Positions 39,348-48,526 of a DNA stretch of 64,000 nucleotides are shown here, piece by piece; positions within the stretch are counted from its first letter, which is position 1; each line of letters starts with the position of its first letter. Both the position numbers and the translations under genes were made by a program. The stretch is from Teredinibacter turnerae (GTDB lineage: Bacteria; Pseudomonadota; Gammaproteobacteria; Pseudomonadales; Cellvibrionaceae): NCBI RefSeq assembly GCF_037935975.1, contig NZ_CP149817.1, forward strand, positions 4,774,001 to 4,838,000. The letters are read 5' to 3'. Below the pieces are notes generated by a model that worked only from the letters and a program-made list of their open reading frames with translations, ran no database searches and was not told where the DNA came from.

Positions 39348-39821
39348 TTGGAAAAGACATCCGCGGCCACGCCCGTGCGCCACTCCGCGCAATCCACCTG
39401 GCGCACGTTACTCGTCTACGGCATTTTGGCGCTCATCATTTATTTTGGTCACGAGTACCTGCAAACCGCACTCGGTGAACGCGCTCTAGAGCAGGTTCCG
39501 CTGGAAAAGCTGACATTGGAAGAGGCGCTATCTGCATCACGTGCATCCGGCAAACCGGTACTCTTGGATTTAGCTGCGATCTGGTGTCCCAGTTGCCGCA
39601 AGCTCGACCAAAAGGTGTTATCGGACCCCGCTGTTGTGGAGGCCATTCGCAATAAATACGTTTTTACCCGCGTGGAGTTTGAATCTGCCACAGGCGAAAC
39701 AGTGCAGCAGAAATACCAGGTGAAGGGGTTTCCCACCTTGCTTGTGGTTGATGGTAACGGCGACCTGATACGACAACTGCCACTCAGTTTTGACCCTCGG
39801 GAGTTCATTCGCAGCCTTTGA
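39348..39821 (+). CDS. Membrane-anchored thioredoxin-like protein
   Basis: 157 residues. One N-terminal membrane helix (LLVYGILALIIYFGHEYL, about 21-38) anchors a periplasmic thioredoxin fold with the redox motif WCPSC (about 83-87) and the cis-Pro loop GFPTLLV. The domain resembles the C-terminal domain of DsbD and related thiol reductases. The start is TTG at 39348, fixed by AAGGAG seven bases upstream. It ends 62 bases before the glycosyltransferase gene. Confidence 0.85.
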   Translation: MEKTSAATPVRHSAQSTWRTLLVYGILALIIYFGHEYLQTALGERALEQVPLEKLTLEEALSASRASGKPVLLDLAAIWCPSCRKLDQKVLSDPAVVEAIRNKYVFTRVEFESATGETVQQKYQVKGFPTLLVVDGNGDLIRQLPLSFDPREFIRSL

Positions 39822-39883
39822 ACCCCGCCGGCGTATAAACCCACAGTGTTTCTACGCCCGCTGCTTGCCTAGCGGGAGCAGTT

Positions 39884-41194
39884 TTGCCAGACTGCCGCCC
39901 CATGACCATAGCCCACCCCCACCCAGAATTACCTCGCGAACCCACCTCCCTGTTTGACGCGCCCGCTGAGTCGCTAAAAATAGCGCTTTTGGGGTATCGC
40001 AGTGCACCGCATGTGGGAGGCCAGGGCATCTACATTAAATACCTCGCTGCCGCCCTGGTTCGCGCGGGGCATCAGGTGGATGTGTACTCTGGGCCGCCTT
40101 ACCCGGAATTAGATGCCGGCGCACGCCTAATCAAGGTACCGAGCCTCGATCTCTATGCCTGCGACAATCATGTCACCGCGTTGCGCTGGCAGCACCTTCG
40201 CTCCTTTAGCGATACCTATGAATGGTGGACCATGCTCACCGGAGGCTTCGCCGAACCCTACACATTTGGGCGGCGACTCGAGAAACACCTCACCCCGGAC
40301 GACTACGACATTATTCACGATAACCAGAGCCTTTGTTATGGCCTGCTGAAGTTGCAAGATCGCGGGGCGAAGGTCGTGGCCACGATTCACCACCCGATTC
40401 ACCGCGACCGGGAGCTGGCGTTGGCAGAACAAGACGATTGGGGTATGAGACTGCTGGTCAAGCGCTGGTACAGTTTTTTGCGCATGCAGGAGCGGGTGGT
40501 AAGTGGCCTTGAGCACATTGTTACGGTATCCCAGTGTTCCCAGCGCGACATTTCTGCGCATTTTCAATTGCGCGGCGAAGTTTCCGTGATCACCAATGGG
40601 ATCGACATAAACACGTTCAAACCCTTAGCTACGATTCGCAAACAGCCCTTGCGGTTGATAACGACCGCGTCGTCAGATCAGCCGTTGAAAGGTTTGCGCT
40701 ATCTGCTGCTCGCACTAAACCAGTTGCGACAACAATGGCCTGCGGTTGAACTGCGCATTATCGGCAAACTGAGCGATAACAGCCCGAACCGTAAATTGAT
40801 TGACGAGCTTAAACTGGCGGCGCACGTCAGCTTTGTCTCGGGTATCAGCAGCGAGGATCTGGCAGCGGAATACAATCGAGCGAGCGTCGCTGTGTGCCCT
40901 TCCCTGTACGAGGGTTTTGGCCTCCCCGCCGGCGAAGCCATGGCTTGCGAACTGCCCGTCGTCAGTACCAATGGAGGCGCCCTGCCCGAGGTGGTTGGCG
41001 ATGCGGGAGTCATCGTGCCCGCCGGCGATGCCGGTGCGCTCGCCGCGGCGATCCACAATTTACTGGATTCGCCCGAGCACGCCAAAGCCTTGGGCGTACG
41101 CGCCCGCCAGCGTATTGAAACCCATTTTTGCTGGGACGCGGTCGCCCGGCAGCTCACGCAATACTATCGACGGGTGATCACAAGCACATGCTAA
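39884..41194 (+). CDS. GT4-family glycosyltransferase, first gene of a putative polymethylated-saccharide locus
   Basis: 436-residue retaining GT-B enzyme. The N-terminal domain has ALLGYRSAPHVGGQGIYIKY (about 34-53) and the C-terminal nucleotide-sugar domain has the E-x7-E motif in LYEGFGLPAGEAMA. The start is TTG at 39884 with GGGAG five bases upstream; an ATG at 39902 lacks a ribosome binding site. Its end overlaps the next methyltransferase by seven bases. Donor and acceptor are unknown. The locus layout resembles that of the mycobacterial ManT-type alpha-mannosyltransferase. Confidence 0.92.
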   Translation: MPDCRPMTIAHPHPELPREPTSLFDAPAESLKIALLGYRSAPHVGGQGIYIKYLAAALVRAGHQVDVYSGPPYPELDAGARLIKVPSLDLYACDNHVTALRWQHLRSFSDTYEWWTMLTGGFAEPYTFGRRLEKHLTPDDYDIIHDNQSLCYGLLKLQDRGAKVVATIHHPIHRDRELALAEQDDWGMRLLVKRWYSFLRMQERVVSGLEHIVTVSQCSQRDISAHFQLRGEVSVITNGIDINTFKPLATIRKQPLRLITTASSDQPLKGLRYLLLALNQLRQQWPAVELRIIGKLSDNSPNRKLIDELKLAAHVSFVSGISSEDLAAEYNRASVAVCPSLYEGFGLPAGEAMACELPVVSTNGGALPEVVGDAGVIVPAGDAGALAAAIHNLLDSPEHAKALGVRARQRIETHFCWDAVARQLTQYYRRVITSTC

Positions 41195-41928
41195 CCATTC
41201 GCCCAGAAAAACTGGCCCTGAAACCTGGGGACTGTGTGCTCGACCTCGGTTGTGGCGAAGGGCGCCATACCCTGGGCCTGTATTTTCGTGCGCCCCTCGG
41301 CGAACTCAGCGAGCAGCTTTCGTTAATCGGGATTGATATCTCCGCCAGCGACCTCGCCACCGCCAACACCCGTAAAACGGATTTTCCGCTGCCGGAATCC
41401 CAGCGTGCAGGCATCCAGTTTGTACGTGGCGATGGCTTAAAGTTACCCTTACCCGACGCCAGTGTGGACCATTTAATTTGCTCCGAGGTACTCGAGCACA
41501 TTCCCGATTATCACGCCATGCTGGGTGAAATTAATCGTGTACTAAAGCCCGGCGGCACCCTTTGCGTCAGCGTACCCAGAGCCTGGCCAGAGCGCATTTG
41601 CTGGTGGCTCGAACCCCGTTATCACCAGGTCGCAGGCGGGCATATTCGTATTTTTAATCGCACCGCGCTTAAACGCGATCTTCGCAGCCACGGCATAGCG
41701 TTATTCTCTGAACATGGTGCTCACGCGCTACACTCACCCTATTGGTGGCTCAAGTGTCTGTTCTGGGATCGCGGCGATAACTTTTGGCCGGTGCGAATGT
41801 ATCATCGCTTTCTGGTTTGGGATCTGTTTCGTGCACCCTGGCTCACCCGCTCTCTGGACAAACTACTCAATCCACTGCTGGGCAAGAGCATTGTTATCTA
41901 CGGTGTAAAAAGTCCGGGGACGCAGTAG
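41188..41928 (+). CDS. Class I SAM-dependent methyltransferase in the GT4 locus
   Basis: 246 residues from the ATG at 41188, inside the end of the GT4 gene. Motif I VLDLGCGEGRHTLG (about 16-29), IGIDIS, the acidic post-motif DHLICSEVLEHIPDYH and LKPGGTLCVSVPR are clear. The C-terminal third is rich in aromatic residues (SPYWWLKCLFWDRGDNFW), as in methyltransferases of sugars or lipids. An O-methyltransferase for a glycosylated product is the natural guess. It ends two bases before the next gene. Confidence 0.9.
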   Translation: MLTIRPEKLALKPGDCVLDLGCGEGRHTLGLYFRAPLGELSEQLSLIGIDISASDLATANTRKTDFPLPESQRAGIQFVRGDGLKLPLPDASVDHLICSEVLEHIPDYHAMLGEINRVLKPGGTLCVSVPRAWPERICWWLEPRYHQVAGGHIRIFNRTALKRDLRSHGIALFSEHGAHALHSPYWWLKCLFWDRGDNFWPVRMYHRFLVWDLFRAPWLTRSLDKLLNPLLGKSIVIYGVKSPGTQ

Positions 41929-41930
41929 CC

Positions 41931-43007
41931 ATGTTTTCACATATCGAACACCCGTTACTGCCGCAATTTAAACGCGCTGCCAGCTATATCGGCTCCTGTC
42001 AGCAGGCTGACGGCGCCATTTGCTGGTTTGACCAAGGCAAACTGGACCCGTGGGATCATACTGAAGCGGCCATGGCGCTGGGGATCGCCGGGCGAGAAGA
42101 CCTCGCCATCAACGCGTTCCAATGGCTCGCGCAACAGCAGCAGACGAATGGCACTTGGCAAGCGAACTATTTCCTGGCCTCCAGCGACCCGGAATTCGAC
42201 GATACGAAGGTAGAAACCAATTTTGTGGCCTACCCGGCGACAGGGCTCTGGCACCACTACCGAGTATTTTCAAACAAACAAACGCTCAGTGATTTTTTCC
42301 CCATGGTGCGGGCTGCCATTGATTATGTGCTTTCCCAGCAAACGGTATATGGCGATATTCAGTGGGCCCAATCACAACGGGAAACGCTGCCTCGCGATGC
42401 CTTGATCACCGCCTGTAGCTCTGTATTGCGCAGTTTGGAATGCGCGGTCAATATTGCGGTAACCCTGGGTGAACCGAGCGGCCACTGGCAGTTGGCCCAT
42501 ACTCGACTGGCGGATGCGTTGCGGAACAAGCCCTGGCGATTTGATCGCACCTGGGAAAGTAAGCGGCGTTTTTCAATGGACTGGTTTTATCCCATTCTCG
42601 CTGGGATTTACACCGAACAGGAAGCCCAATTGCGACTGGAACAGCGCTGGCACGAATTCGTGGTGAGCGATTTGGGCTGTCGCTGTGTGAGTGACGAACC
42701 CTGGGTCACTGCCGCCGAAAGCAGTGAATTGGTGTTGGCCTGTATCGCCGCCGGTTGGCGCGGCAGAGCGGAATCTATTCACCGCTGGTTGAGCCAGTGG
42801 CAGGACACCGACGGCGGCTTTTGGACCGGCTACAGTTTTCGCGACAAGGTAATCTGGCCGCAGGAAAAAACCAGCTGGACCGGGGCTGCTTACCTGCTGG
42901 CCGCCGATGCGCTCTTCCAGTTCACGCCCGCACACAATTTGCTGACTCGCCCGCATCAAATAAACGCTAGCTGCGCTGTAACACCGCCAGAGACGCCACC
43001 CGATTAA
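41931..43007 (+). CDS. Alpha/alpha-toroid protein (prenyltransferase/terpenoid-cyclase-like fold)
   Basis: 358 residues with helical-hairpin repeats and QW-like motifs (SCQQADGAICWF, QWQDTDGGFWTGY, EKTSWTGAAYLLAADAL), the kind of sequence labelled 'prenyltransferase' or squalene-cyclase-like. The class II cyclase DxDD motif is absent, so terpene cyclisation is unlikely. Conserved acidic residues in LDPWDHTEAAMAL and DEPWVTAAESSE could be glycosidase-type catalysts, since many (alpha/alpha)6 enzymes are glycoside hydrolases. It begins two bases after the methyltransferase stop. Its 3' end overlaps the convergent gene by 41 bases. Confidence 0.8.
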   Translation: MFSHIEHPLLPQFKRAASYIGSCQQADGAICWFDQGKLDPWDHTEAAMALGIAGREDLAINAFQWLAQQQQTNGTWQANYFLASSDPEFDDTKVETNFVAYPATGLWHHYRVFSNKQTLSDFFPMVRAAIDYVLSQQTVYGDIQWAQSQRETLPRDALITACSSVLRSLECAVNIAVTLGEPSGHWQLAHTRLADALRNKPWRFDRTWESKRRFSMDWFYPILAGIYTEQEAQLRLEQRWHEFVVSDLGCRCVSDEPWVTAAESSELVLACIAAGWRGRAESIHRWLSQWQDTDGGFWTGYSFRDKVIWPQEKTSWTGAAYLLAADALFQFTPAHNLLTRPHQINASCAVTPPETPPD

Positions 43008-43587
43008 CCAGCGTAAACGCGCCGCTGTCGAGCACCGCCTGCATCGCCAAACGCGGCCCCTGTCCACCTTCTTCAGGCGTGGGGTAAATATCGTGAATAC
43101 ACAGCAGGCCGCCCGCTGCCAGCTTCGTGGCCCAGCCGGTCACATCGGCCATTGCCATCGCCGGGCTGTGCCCGCCGTCGATAAACACCAGCCCCAAGGG
43201 CGTTGCCCAATGCCGCAAGCTAAGCTCGGAACTGGCCACGACCGGAACCACGCAATCGTCCAGGCCCGCCAACCGTATGGTACGCCTAAACGCAGGAAAG
43301 CTATCCATTTGCCTCGCGCGCGCATCGTATAAATCCTGGTCGTGATATTCTTCACCCGGCTGGTGCTCTTCCGAACCACGGTGGTGATCTACCGCATAGA
43401 GCGTGTTCTCTGTTTGCTGGCATGCGCGCCCCAGATACACCGCAGACTTGCCGCAATAACTGCCAATTTCCAGGCAAGGCCCCGTCGTCGCAATCGTGAG
43501 AGCATGTTCGTACAACGCCAACCCTTCTTCAGCAGCCAGAAAGCCTTTGATTCTGTTGGCGTGAAAAAAATCATTAAAAAAAGTCAT
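42967..43587 (-). CDS. Class I SAM-dependent methyltransferase, convergent gene of the GT4 locus
   Basis: 206 residues from the ATG at 43587, with GGAA eight bases upstream; nine extra upstream codons are possible. Motif I CLEIGSYCGKSAVYLG (about 38-53), AVDHHRGSEEHQPGEE, and LVFIDGGHSPAMAMADV with a metal-binding-like DGGH place it in the CmcI/cephalosporin-hydroxylase-like and sugar O-methyltransferase group. The start lies 12 bases from the divergent acyltransferase. Its tail overlaps the toroid gene. A role in methylating a reducing-end sugar is a hypothesis. Confidence 0.88.
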   Translation of the reverse strand: MTFFNDFFHANRIKGFLAAEEGLALYEHALTIATTGPCLEIGSYCGKSAVYLGRACQQTENTLYAVDHHRGSEEHQPGEEYHDQDLYDARARQMDSFPAFRRTIRLAGLDDCVVPVVASSELSLRHWATPLGLVFIDGGHSPAMAMADVTGWATKLAAGGLLCIHDIYPTPEEGGQGPRLAMQAVLDSGAFTLVNRVASLAVLQRS

Positions 43588-43599
43588 CGGTAAATTCCA

Positions 43600-44325
43600 G
43601 TGAGACGCAACCACCAGCCTTGGGCAATAAAATTCATATTAAATGCGTTGAATCGCTTTTATGTTGAACGCATTCTGCGCCCGCAATTTGATCGGCTCGG
43701 CAAATGCCCGGCCATGCTTAAACCGCGCAGTATAAAGCTGACCGGCCATCAAATATATGCGGGCGATTATCTCCATATCATCAGCAGCACCGAGCAACCG
43801 GTCACCCTCACCTGCTGGCGAAGCAAGCAGCACGATGGAAAAATTGAGCTGGGCAATTACTGCCTGATTTCACCCGGCGTTAAAATTGCTGCCGCAGAAC
43901 AGATAAATATCGGGGACAACTGCATGCTGGCCGCCGAAGTCAGCATTAGCGATTGTGACTGGCACGGTCTGTACAATCGGGTGCGCCCGTTTCGCTGCAG
44001 TGCACCAGTTACGCTGGAAAACAATGTGTGGATTGGGTTGCGGGCGATTATTGGGAAGGGAGTCACTATTGGCGAAAACAGCGTGGTCGGTGCTGGCGCT
44101 GTGGTTACCGGCAACGTGCCGCCCAATGTGGTGGTTGCAGGTAATCCAGCGACCGTCGTTAAGCATTTATCGCCAGGCAAGCGTTACCTAAAAAGGGACT
44201 ATTTATTTCAGCAGGCTGGCGACGACTTTTGGAATAAACAACAGGCACTGGAAAAGGCGTTTAACCGTAACAACCGCTGGTGGTACTGGCTGAAAACATG
44301 GGTCGTCCCCGGTGACAACGACTAG
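43600..44325 (+). CDS. Left-handed beta-helix acyltransferase (hexapeptide repeat)
   Basis: 241 residues starting with GTG at 43600; the ribosome binding site is weak. Hexapeptide repeats run about 85-190 ([25 protein letters not shown]..., [20 protein letters not shown]) with the catalytic-type His in [10 protein letters not shown] and the closing [13 protein letters not shown]. Relatives acetylate sugars or antibiotics with acetyl-CoA. The N-terminal 60 residues and the Trp-rich tail ([11 protein letters not shown]) are extra. An acyl cap on the product of the adjacent locus is possible. Confidence 0.88.
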   Translation: MRRNHQPWAIKFILNALNRFYVERILRPQFDRLGKCPAMLKPRSIKLTGHQIYAGDYLHIISSTEQPVTLTCWRSKQHDGKIELGNYCLISPGVKIAAAEQINIGDNCMLAAEVSISDCDWHGLYNRVRPFRCSAPVTLENNVWIGLRAIIGKGVTIGENSVVGAGAVVTGNVPPNVVVAGNPATVVKHLSPGKRYLKRDYLFQQAGDDFWNKQQALEKAFNRNNRWWYWLKTWVVPGDND

Positions 44326-44373
44326 CCGGTAGTCAAGGTCACCCAGAGGAGATGCCCATCTGGCCCGCGGGCG

Positions 44374-45786
44374 CTACAGGATGTCCTGAAGATAAGGCTT
44401 GCCCGCATCGAAAGCTTTGGCAATATCACCGGATATGCCATCGGGAAGCTCGTATTTTTTACGGTATTTCATCGCTTTCTTGAGCGCCTTTTTCGCATCC
44501 GCGTTTTTACCCGTTAACGCGTAAACAACTGCTTGCGTCTCAAATACCGTAAGTTCGTCTATATAATCATCGTTGTTAAAGCGGTTCAGGTACGCCAGCG
44601 CCTTTTGCGGATCGCGGACATTGGCATCTGGGTGGGTAGCCATGATCCACGCCAATTTTAGGATGGCATCATCGTACCCACCGTCTGCCGCACGGGCGAG
44701 CATTTCCAGGCCTTTATCGACGTCCTTCTCGAAGCGGCCGCCATGCAGTAATTCTGAGCCCAGAAAAACCTGCGCATCCATCACTCCTTCGTCTGCGGCT
44801 TGCTCTAACCAGAAATACGACTTTTTGGAATCCGCACGGCATTGTTTGCCGTAGGATAGATCCAGGCCTAATTCGAATTTGGCGAGCCTGTTGCCGTCTT
44901 GCGCGGCCTTTTTAAACCAGTCAGCGGCGGGATCTAACGACGCGCCTTCAGAATCCTCCAAACCACCCACCACAGACCTCAGCATAGTGAGCGTATAGGC
45001 GTAGAGATATTTATCGAGCCCTCCACCTTGCTCCGCCTTTTCGCGAATCGGTGCAACGACACCTTGCAAGCCGTCTGCGTCTAGCTTGCTGCCATGGAGA
45101 GCATAGTTAAAGCGCATTCTCCGCCCAAACTCCGGTATAGACTTGCCATTTATCGCCGCCGGTTTATATAAATTGTAACGAACTGCTTCAATTGTGTTTT
45201 TTCGAAAAACGTTTTCTGTGGCACGCAATATAGTAATGTTGCGGACCGTACCATCGATAGCAACGGAGTATTGGACATCGACAATTCCCGGGACCATTAA
45301 TGTCATCCGGGGAAATTTCGGCACACGTTTTCTTAGCGGTTCCGCTCCAACGAAGTCGGAAACTTCGTCAATAGCTGACTCCGGGAAAAGGCGCTGGTCC
45401 AGCGCTTCTCGCCCGTATTTTTTCGATAATTTCTTATACCGGGCATTGGCAGTTGATTGGTCCTCCTCGCTTAATTTCGCTGAGATTATTTTTAAAATCT
45501 TCGTCGCGCTATCGTTTCGCAGGGTGTCATTTGACAATTTTAGCCAGGCCGCTGATTCAACGAAATCGCGCTCGACAAATTCACCGCGAGCGTACATAAC
45601 GCCCAGATTCAACTGTGCCCGCTCATTGCCCAGTGCGGCCAGTTCCTCAAATGCGCCATAGGCCTGTTCGAACTGCTTATTGCCATAGTAGGTCATGGCC
45701 TGTTCAAACGTTACCGCAAACACGGAACATGAAATTACAGGCCCAAGCAGACAAAGCCCAAATACAAAATTACGTACATTAAACAT
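44374..45786 (-). CDS. Exported Sel1-repeat protein with TonB-C-like segment
   Basis: 470 residues. A signal peptide (FVFGLCLLGPVISCSVFAV) is followed by Sel1/TPR-like helical repeats (about 25-85: ALGNERAQLNLGVMYARGEF), a region of about 90 residues like TonB C-terminal domains (VPKFPRMTLMVPGIVDVQYSVA..., about 155-235), and more Sel1 repeats (about 280-400). A periplasmic or outer-membrane-linked scaffold is likely. It overlaps the preceding gene by one base (TGATG) and is the last gene of the long ygfB-pqi run. Function unknown. Confidence 0.75.
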   Translation of the reverse strand: MFNVRNFVFGLCLLGPVISCSVFAVTFEQAMTYYGNKQFEQAYGAFEELAALGNERAQLNLGVMYARGEFVERDFVESAAWLKLSNDTLRNDSATKILKIISAKLSEEDQSTANARYKKLSKKYGREALDQRLFPESAIDEVSDFVGAEPLRKRVPKFPRMTLMVPGIVDVQYSVAIDGTVRNITILRATENVFRKNTIEAVRYNLYKPAAINGKSIPEFGRRMRFNYALHGSKLDADGLQGVVAPIREKAEQGGGLDKYLYAYTLTMLRSVVGGLEDSEGASLDPAADWFKKAAQDGNRLAKFELGLDLSYGKQCRADSKKSYFWLEQAADEGVMDAQVFLGSELLHGGRFEKDVDKGLEMLARAADGGYDDAILKLAWIMATHPDANVRDPQKALAYLNRFNNDDYIDELTVFETQAVVYALTGKNADAKKALKKAMKYRKKYELPDGISGDIAKAFDAGKPYLQDIL

Positions 45787-46322
45787 CAGTTATTATTTCC
45801 TACAGACAATATTTCAAGTGGCGTTCCGCTCTTCAGATCAAGCTGTTTAAGCTTTTGATAGACTGTAATACTCTTGGTTTCACCATTCAAAGATAACGAG
45901 TACTTGTGCCTAGCAAGTTTACTCAACCCTATATTAACAGCCTCCCCCCACCTTACCTTCGTATTAAAGTAATGCGTCACAAGGGTCGAGCGATCCCGAA
46001 AATATCTCACCTTAAACTGATACTCACCCGTGCAATTATCATCGTACGCAGTAATAGCAATCAACGCGGTGCTCAACTTTTCCTTCGTTGATGAGAAATC
46101 CACATAAAACCACGGATTCACATCCGTATTCTCGGGAATTTTGGTATTTAAGTTGATAGCGAAAGAACTTTTTATTTTTTTTATTTTCGTTTTGTAGGGG
46201 GCTTCCGGGGTGATCTGGATCGGAAATTCACTGATATCGGCGAAACATGGCTTTATATAACAGCTTAACAGAGCCAGCAGCCAGCATAAAACCGCAACGC
46301 TAGCGGCCCTCGAACTCCTCAT
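45786..46322 (-). CDS. Exported protein of unknown function in the pqi operon
   Basis: 178 residues from the ATG at 46322, which lies inside the end of pqiC with AAGGAG ten bases upstream. A signal peptide (SVAVLCWLLALLSCYIKPCFA) is followed by a beta-rich domain with a charged start (YKTKIKKIKSSFAINLN). I recognise no family. The overlap with both neighbours ties it to the PQI system and to the Sel1 protein. Confidence 0.7.
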   Translation of the reverse strand: MRSSRAASVAVLCWLLALLSCYIKPCFADISEFPIQITPEAPYKTKIKKIKSSFAINLNTKIPENTDVNPWFYVDFSSTKEKLSTALIAITAYDDNCTGEYQFKVRYFRDRSTLVTHYFNTKVRWGEAVNIGLSKLARHKYSLSLNGETKSITVYQKLKQLDLKSGTPLEILSVGNNN

Positions 46323-46923
46323 AAGCAATAAGCTCCTTTTTAACCTCTTTGGATAGACTTACAGAAAATCTTTTTAGCAAACTATTTAATACGCTTACGT
46401 AGGCTTCGGCAGAATTAGAACTGGTTGATTCACTTAATTCCTGCGAGCCAACCGCCAACTGCTGCTTGCCCTTTTTGCCCAACAGCAACCAGCGGGCTTT
46501 TAATGTAACTTTGCCGCCGCGCACACCGGAAAAATCCTCGAAAACTATTCGAACCTGATAGTTCGGCCGCGCGCGCGTATCCCAGGGAAAAGCCCATACA
46601 TCATCCTGCTGCCATAGGGTGGACAGGTTTGTCGCCAACACACGGGACAGTGTCGCATTGAGATCACCACCCCAGGCATTCACCCCGGACACTGTGAGCT
46701 GCTGCCCCGCATTGCGGCTGACAATCGATGTCTGCTGAAGGTATTCAGGCAAGATAATAGGGCCGACGCCGAATGACAAATCATCCCCTTCCAGGCGGGT
46801 TTCCTGATTGGCTTCCACCCCGGGAAAAAGCGAATAATATTGAGTCTTTGGGCCACTGACACCGCAGCCAGCGAAACTCATCAGCAAACAGGCTACTAGT
46901 CCATAACGCAATAAGTTATTCAT
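46300..46923 (-). CDS. pqiC: PqiC-like outer-membrane lipoprotein
   Basis: 207-residue lipoprotein with lipobox SFAGC (C20). The ABC-type transport auxiliary domain (YmbA/PqiC, DUF330) spans most of the protein: QYYSLFPG near the N-terminus, SFGVGPIILPEYLQQTSIVSR and NYQVRIVFEDFSG. It docks PqiB tunnels to the outer membrane in E. coli. Eight-base overlap with pqiB. Confidence 0.92.
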   Translation of the reverse strand: MNNLLRYGLVACLLMSFAGCGVSGPKTQYYSLFPGVEANQETRLEGDDLSFGVGPIILPEYLQQTSIVSRNAGQQLTVSGVNAWGGDLNATLSRVLATNLSTLWQQDDVWAFPWDTRARPNYQVRIVFEDFSGVRGGKVTLKARWLLLGKKGKQQLAVGSQELSESTSSNSAEAYVSVLNSLLKRFSVSLSKEVKKELIAYEEFEGR

Positions 46924-48526
46924 CTTTTTCTTTCCCGGAAATCAGCGATGTCGGATGGCGATTGAGTTCATCCATAAACAATTGCAGCGAGCGTGCAGCA
47001 TCGGATACCGATTTCGCCATTTCAGTAAATTCGTATTTAAACTCGGAATCCGGGGCAACCATCTGATCGACGCTGTCCATTACCTGGGTCATCTGCTGCA
47101 GGGCTTCGTTGGCAGAGGCCATGGTTTGTTGCAGGTTGTCCATGGTGGTGTCGAGCTTGCCGGCGGTATTTTGTTTATCCAGCGTTGTCAGCAGATTGTT
47201 CAGGCTCTCAAGACTGCCCGCCAGTTCGGTGCCGATTTTATCGAAAGGTATCTTGTTAATTTTAGCGAGTATATCCGTAGCCTGGCTACTCAGTTGTTCC
47301 ATGCTGTCCGGCACTGTGGGGATTTCCGAATAATTTTCGGAGCGCACAAATTCCATTGGCTCGGCATCGTCGACAAATACCAGGTCAATAAAGCGAGAGC
47401 CGGTAATCAGGCTCGCTGTGCTCATCTGAGCACGCAACCCCTGGTTTACCATGGTCTCCATACGCTCATCGACCTCTTCACGGGTTGGCGAATCGTCCGG
47501 TTCGAGCCGCTCCGGTTCCATTGCAATATATACCAGCAAGCTGTCGCTGACGTTCTCCGCAGACGCCAATACCACATCTACCACTTCGCCCACCTTAATG
47601 CCGCGGAACTCTACTGGTGCGCCTACAGTTAAACCACGCACGCTGCCGGAAAACTTAAGCTGATAATAGTATTTAATATTGAAGCGACCCTCGAGTACAG
47701 ATTCTCTGTCGGGGTAGAGGTAAAAGCGGTGACCGTCCGGTGCGACCTGCACATTCTCGAATCCGGCCGCATTATCGAACGCAATGCCGCCACTGATTAA
47801 CGATGCGAGAGATTCCATGCGCGCTTTCATGCCGTCGGCATTGATGGATACACCGAAGCCACTCACATTCCAGAATCGGCTGCGTGTCTGGACCATGCTG
47901 TCGTAGGGTGCGCGGATAAACATGTGAATATCCACATGTTCCATGGTGCCCGAGAGCTTGTAGCCGGTTACCTCCCCAACACGTATCTGGCGGAAATAAA
48001 TTGGCGAGCCTATATCCAGCGAGCCCAGCTCTTCTGCCTGTAAAACGTATTGCGTTCCCGGCTCGTCCGACTCAAAGCCCGGCGCTTCGTCCAGCCCCTG
48101 AAAGCGGGTTTGATAGTCGCCGGCCGCACCCGGGTCCATAATTATGTACACCCCGGAAATCAAGGTTCCCAGGTTAGATACACCGGTAGCGCTCACCCGT
48201 GGCGTTACCACCCAAAAGCGGGTATTTTCGCTCAGGTGGGGCGTCATATCGCGATCCAGCTGTGCGGTCACGACCACGTGCTTCAGGTCTGGGCTCAAGC
48301 GAACCTTGGTCACTTCCCCCACGTTCACTTCTTTCAGCTTTATTTGGGTTTGCCCCGCAATAATATCGGAAGCATTTTCAAAGGTGATTTCCACTTCTGC
48401 GCCGCGCTCCAGACGCGCCTGCACGGCCAGCCACAGGGCGATCAGTACCGCCACCACGGGCACAATCCAAACGGGGGAAATAGTCGAAACTTTACGAACT
48501 ACGGCTTTATCTAGAATTCTTGTCAT
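46916..48526 (-). CDS. pqiB: PqiB, MCE-domain lipid-transport tunnel protein
   Basis: 536 residues. An N-terminal membrane helix (SPVWIVPVVAVLIALWLAV, about 18-37) anchors three MCE/MlaD domains (about 42-135, 155-250 and 275-385), then a long coiled-coil tail (390-536, rich in Leu/Asn/Gln), which in E. coli forms a needle spanning the periplasm. It moves lipids between membranes and responds to membrane stress. Overlaps pqiA by 20 bases and pqiC by eight bases. Confidence 0.96.
   Translation of the reverse strand: MTRILDKAVVRKVSTISPVWIVPVVAVLIALWLAVQARLERGAEVEITFENASDIIAGQTQIKLKEVNVGEVTKVRLSPDLKHVVVTAQLDRDMTPHLSENTRFWVVTPRVSATGVSNLGTLISGVYIIMDPGAAGDYQTRFQGLDEAPGFESDEPGTQYVLQAEELGSLDIGSPIYFRQIRVGEVTGYKLSGTMEHVDIHMFIRAPYDSMVQTRSRFWNVSGFGVSINADGMKARMESLASLISGGIAFDNAAGFENVQVAPDGHRFYLYPDRESVLEGRFNIKYYYQLKFSGSVRGLTVGAPVEFRGIKVGEVVDVVLASAENVSDSLLVYIAMEPERLEPDDSPTREEVDERMETMVNQGLRAQMSTASLITGSRFIDLVFVDDAEPMEFVRSENYSEIPTVPDSMEQLSSQATDILAKINKIPFDKIGTELAGSLESLNNLLTTLDKQNTAGKLDTTMDNLQQTMASANEALQQMTQVMDSVDQMVAPDSEFKYEFTEMAKSVSDAARSLQLFMDELNRHPTSLISGKEKDE

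Noticed and set aside
41931-43007. Squalene/terpene cyclase for the toroid protein
   Set aside because: QW-like repeats occur, but the catalytic DxDD motif is missing and the neighbours are sugar-type enzymes.
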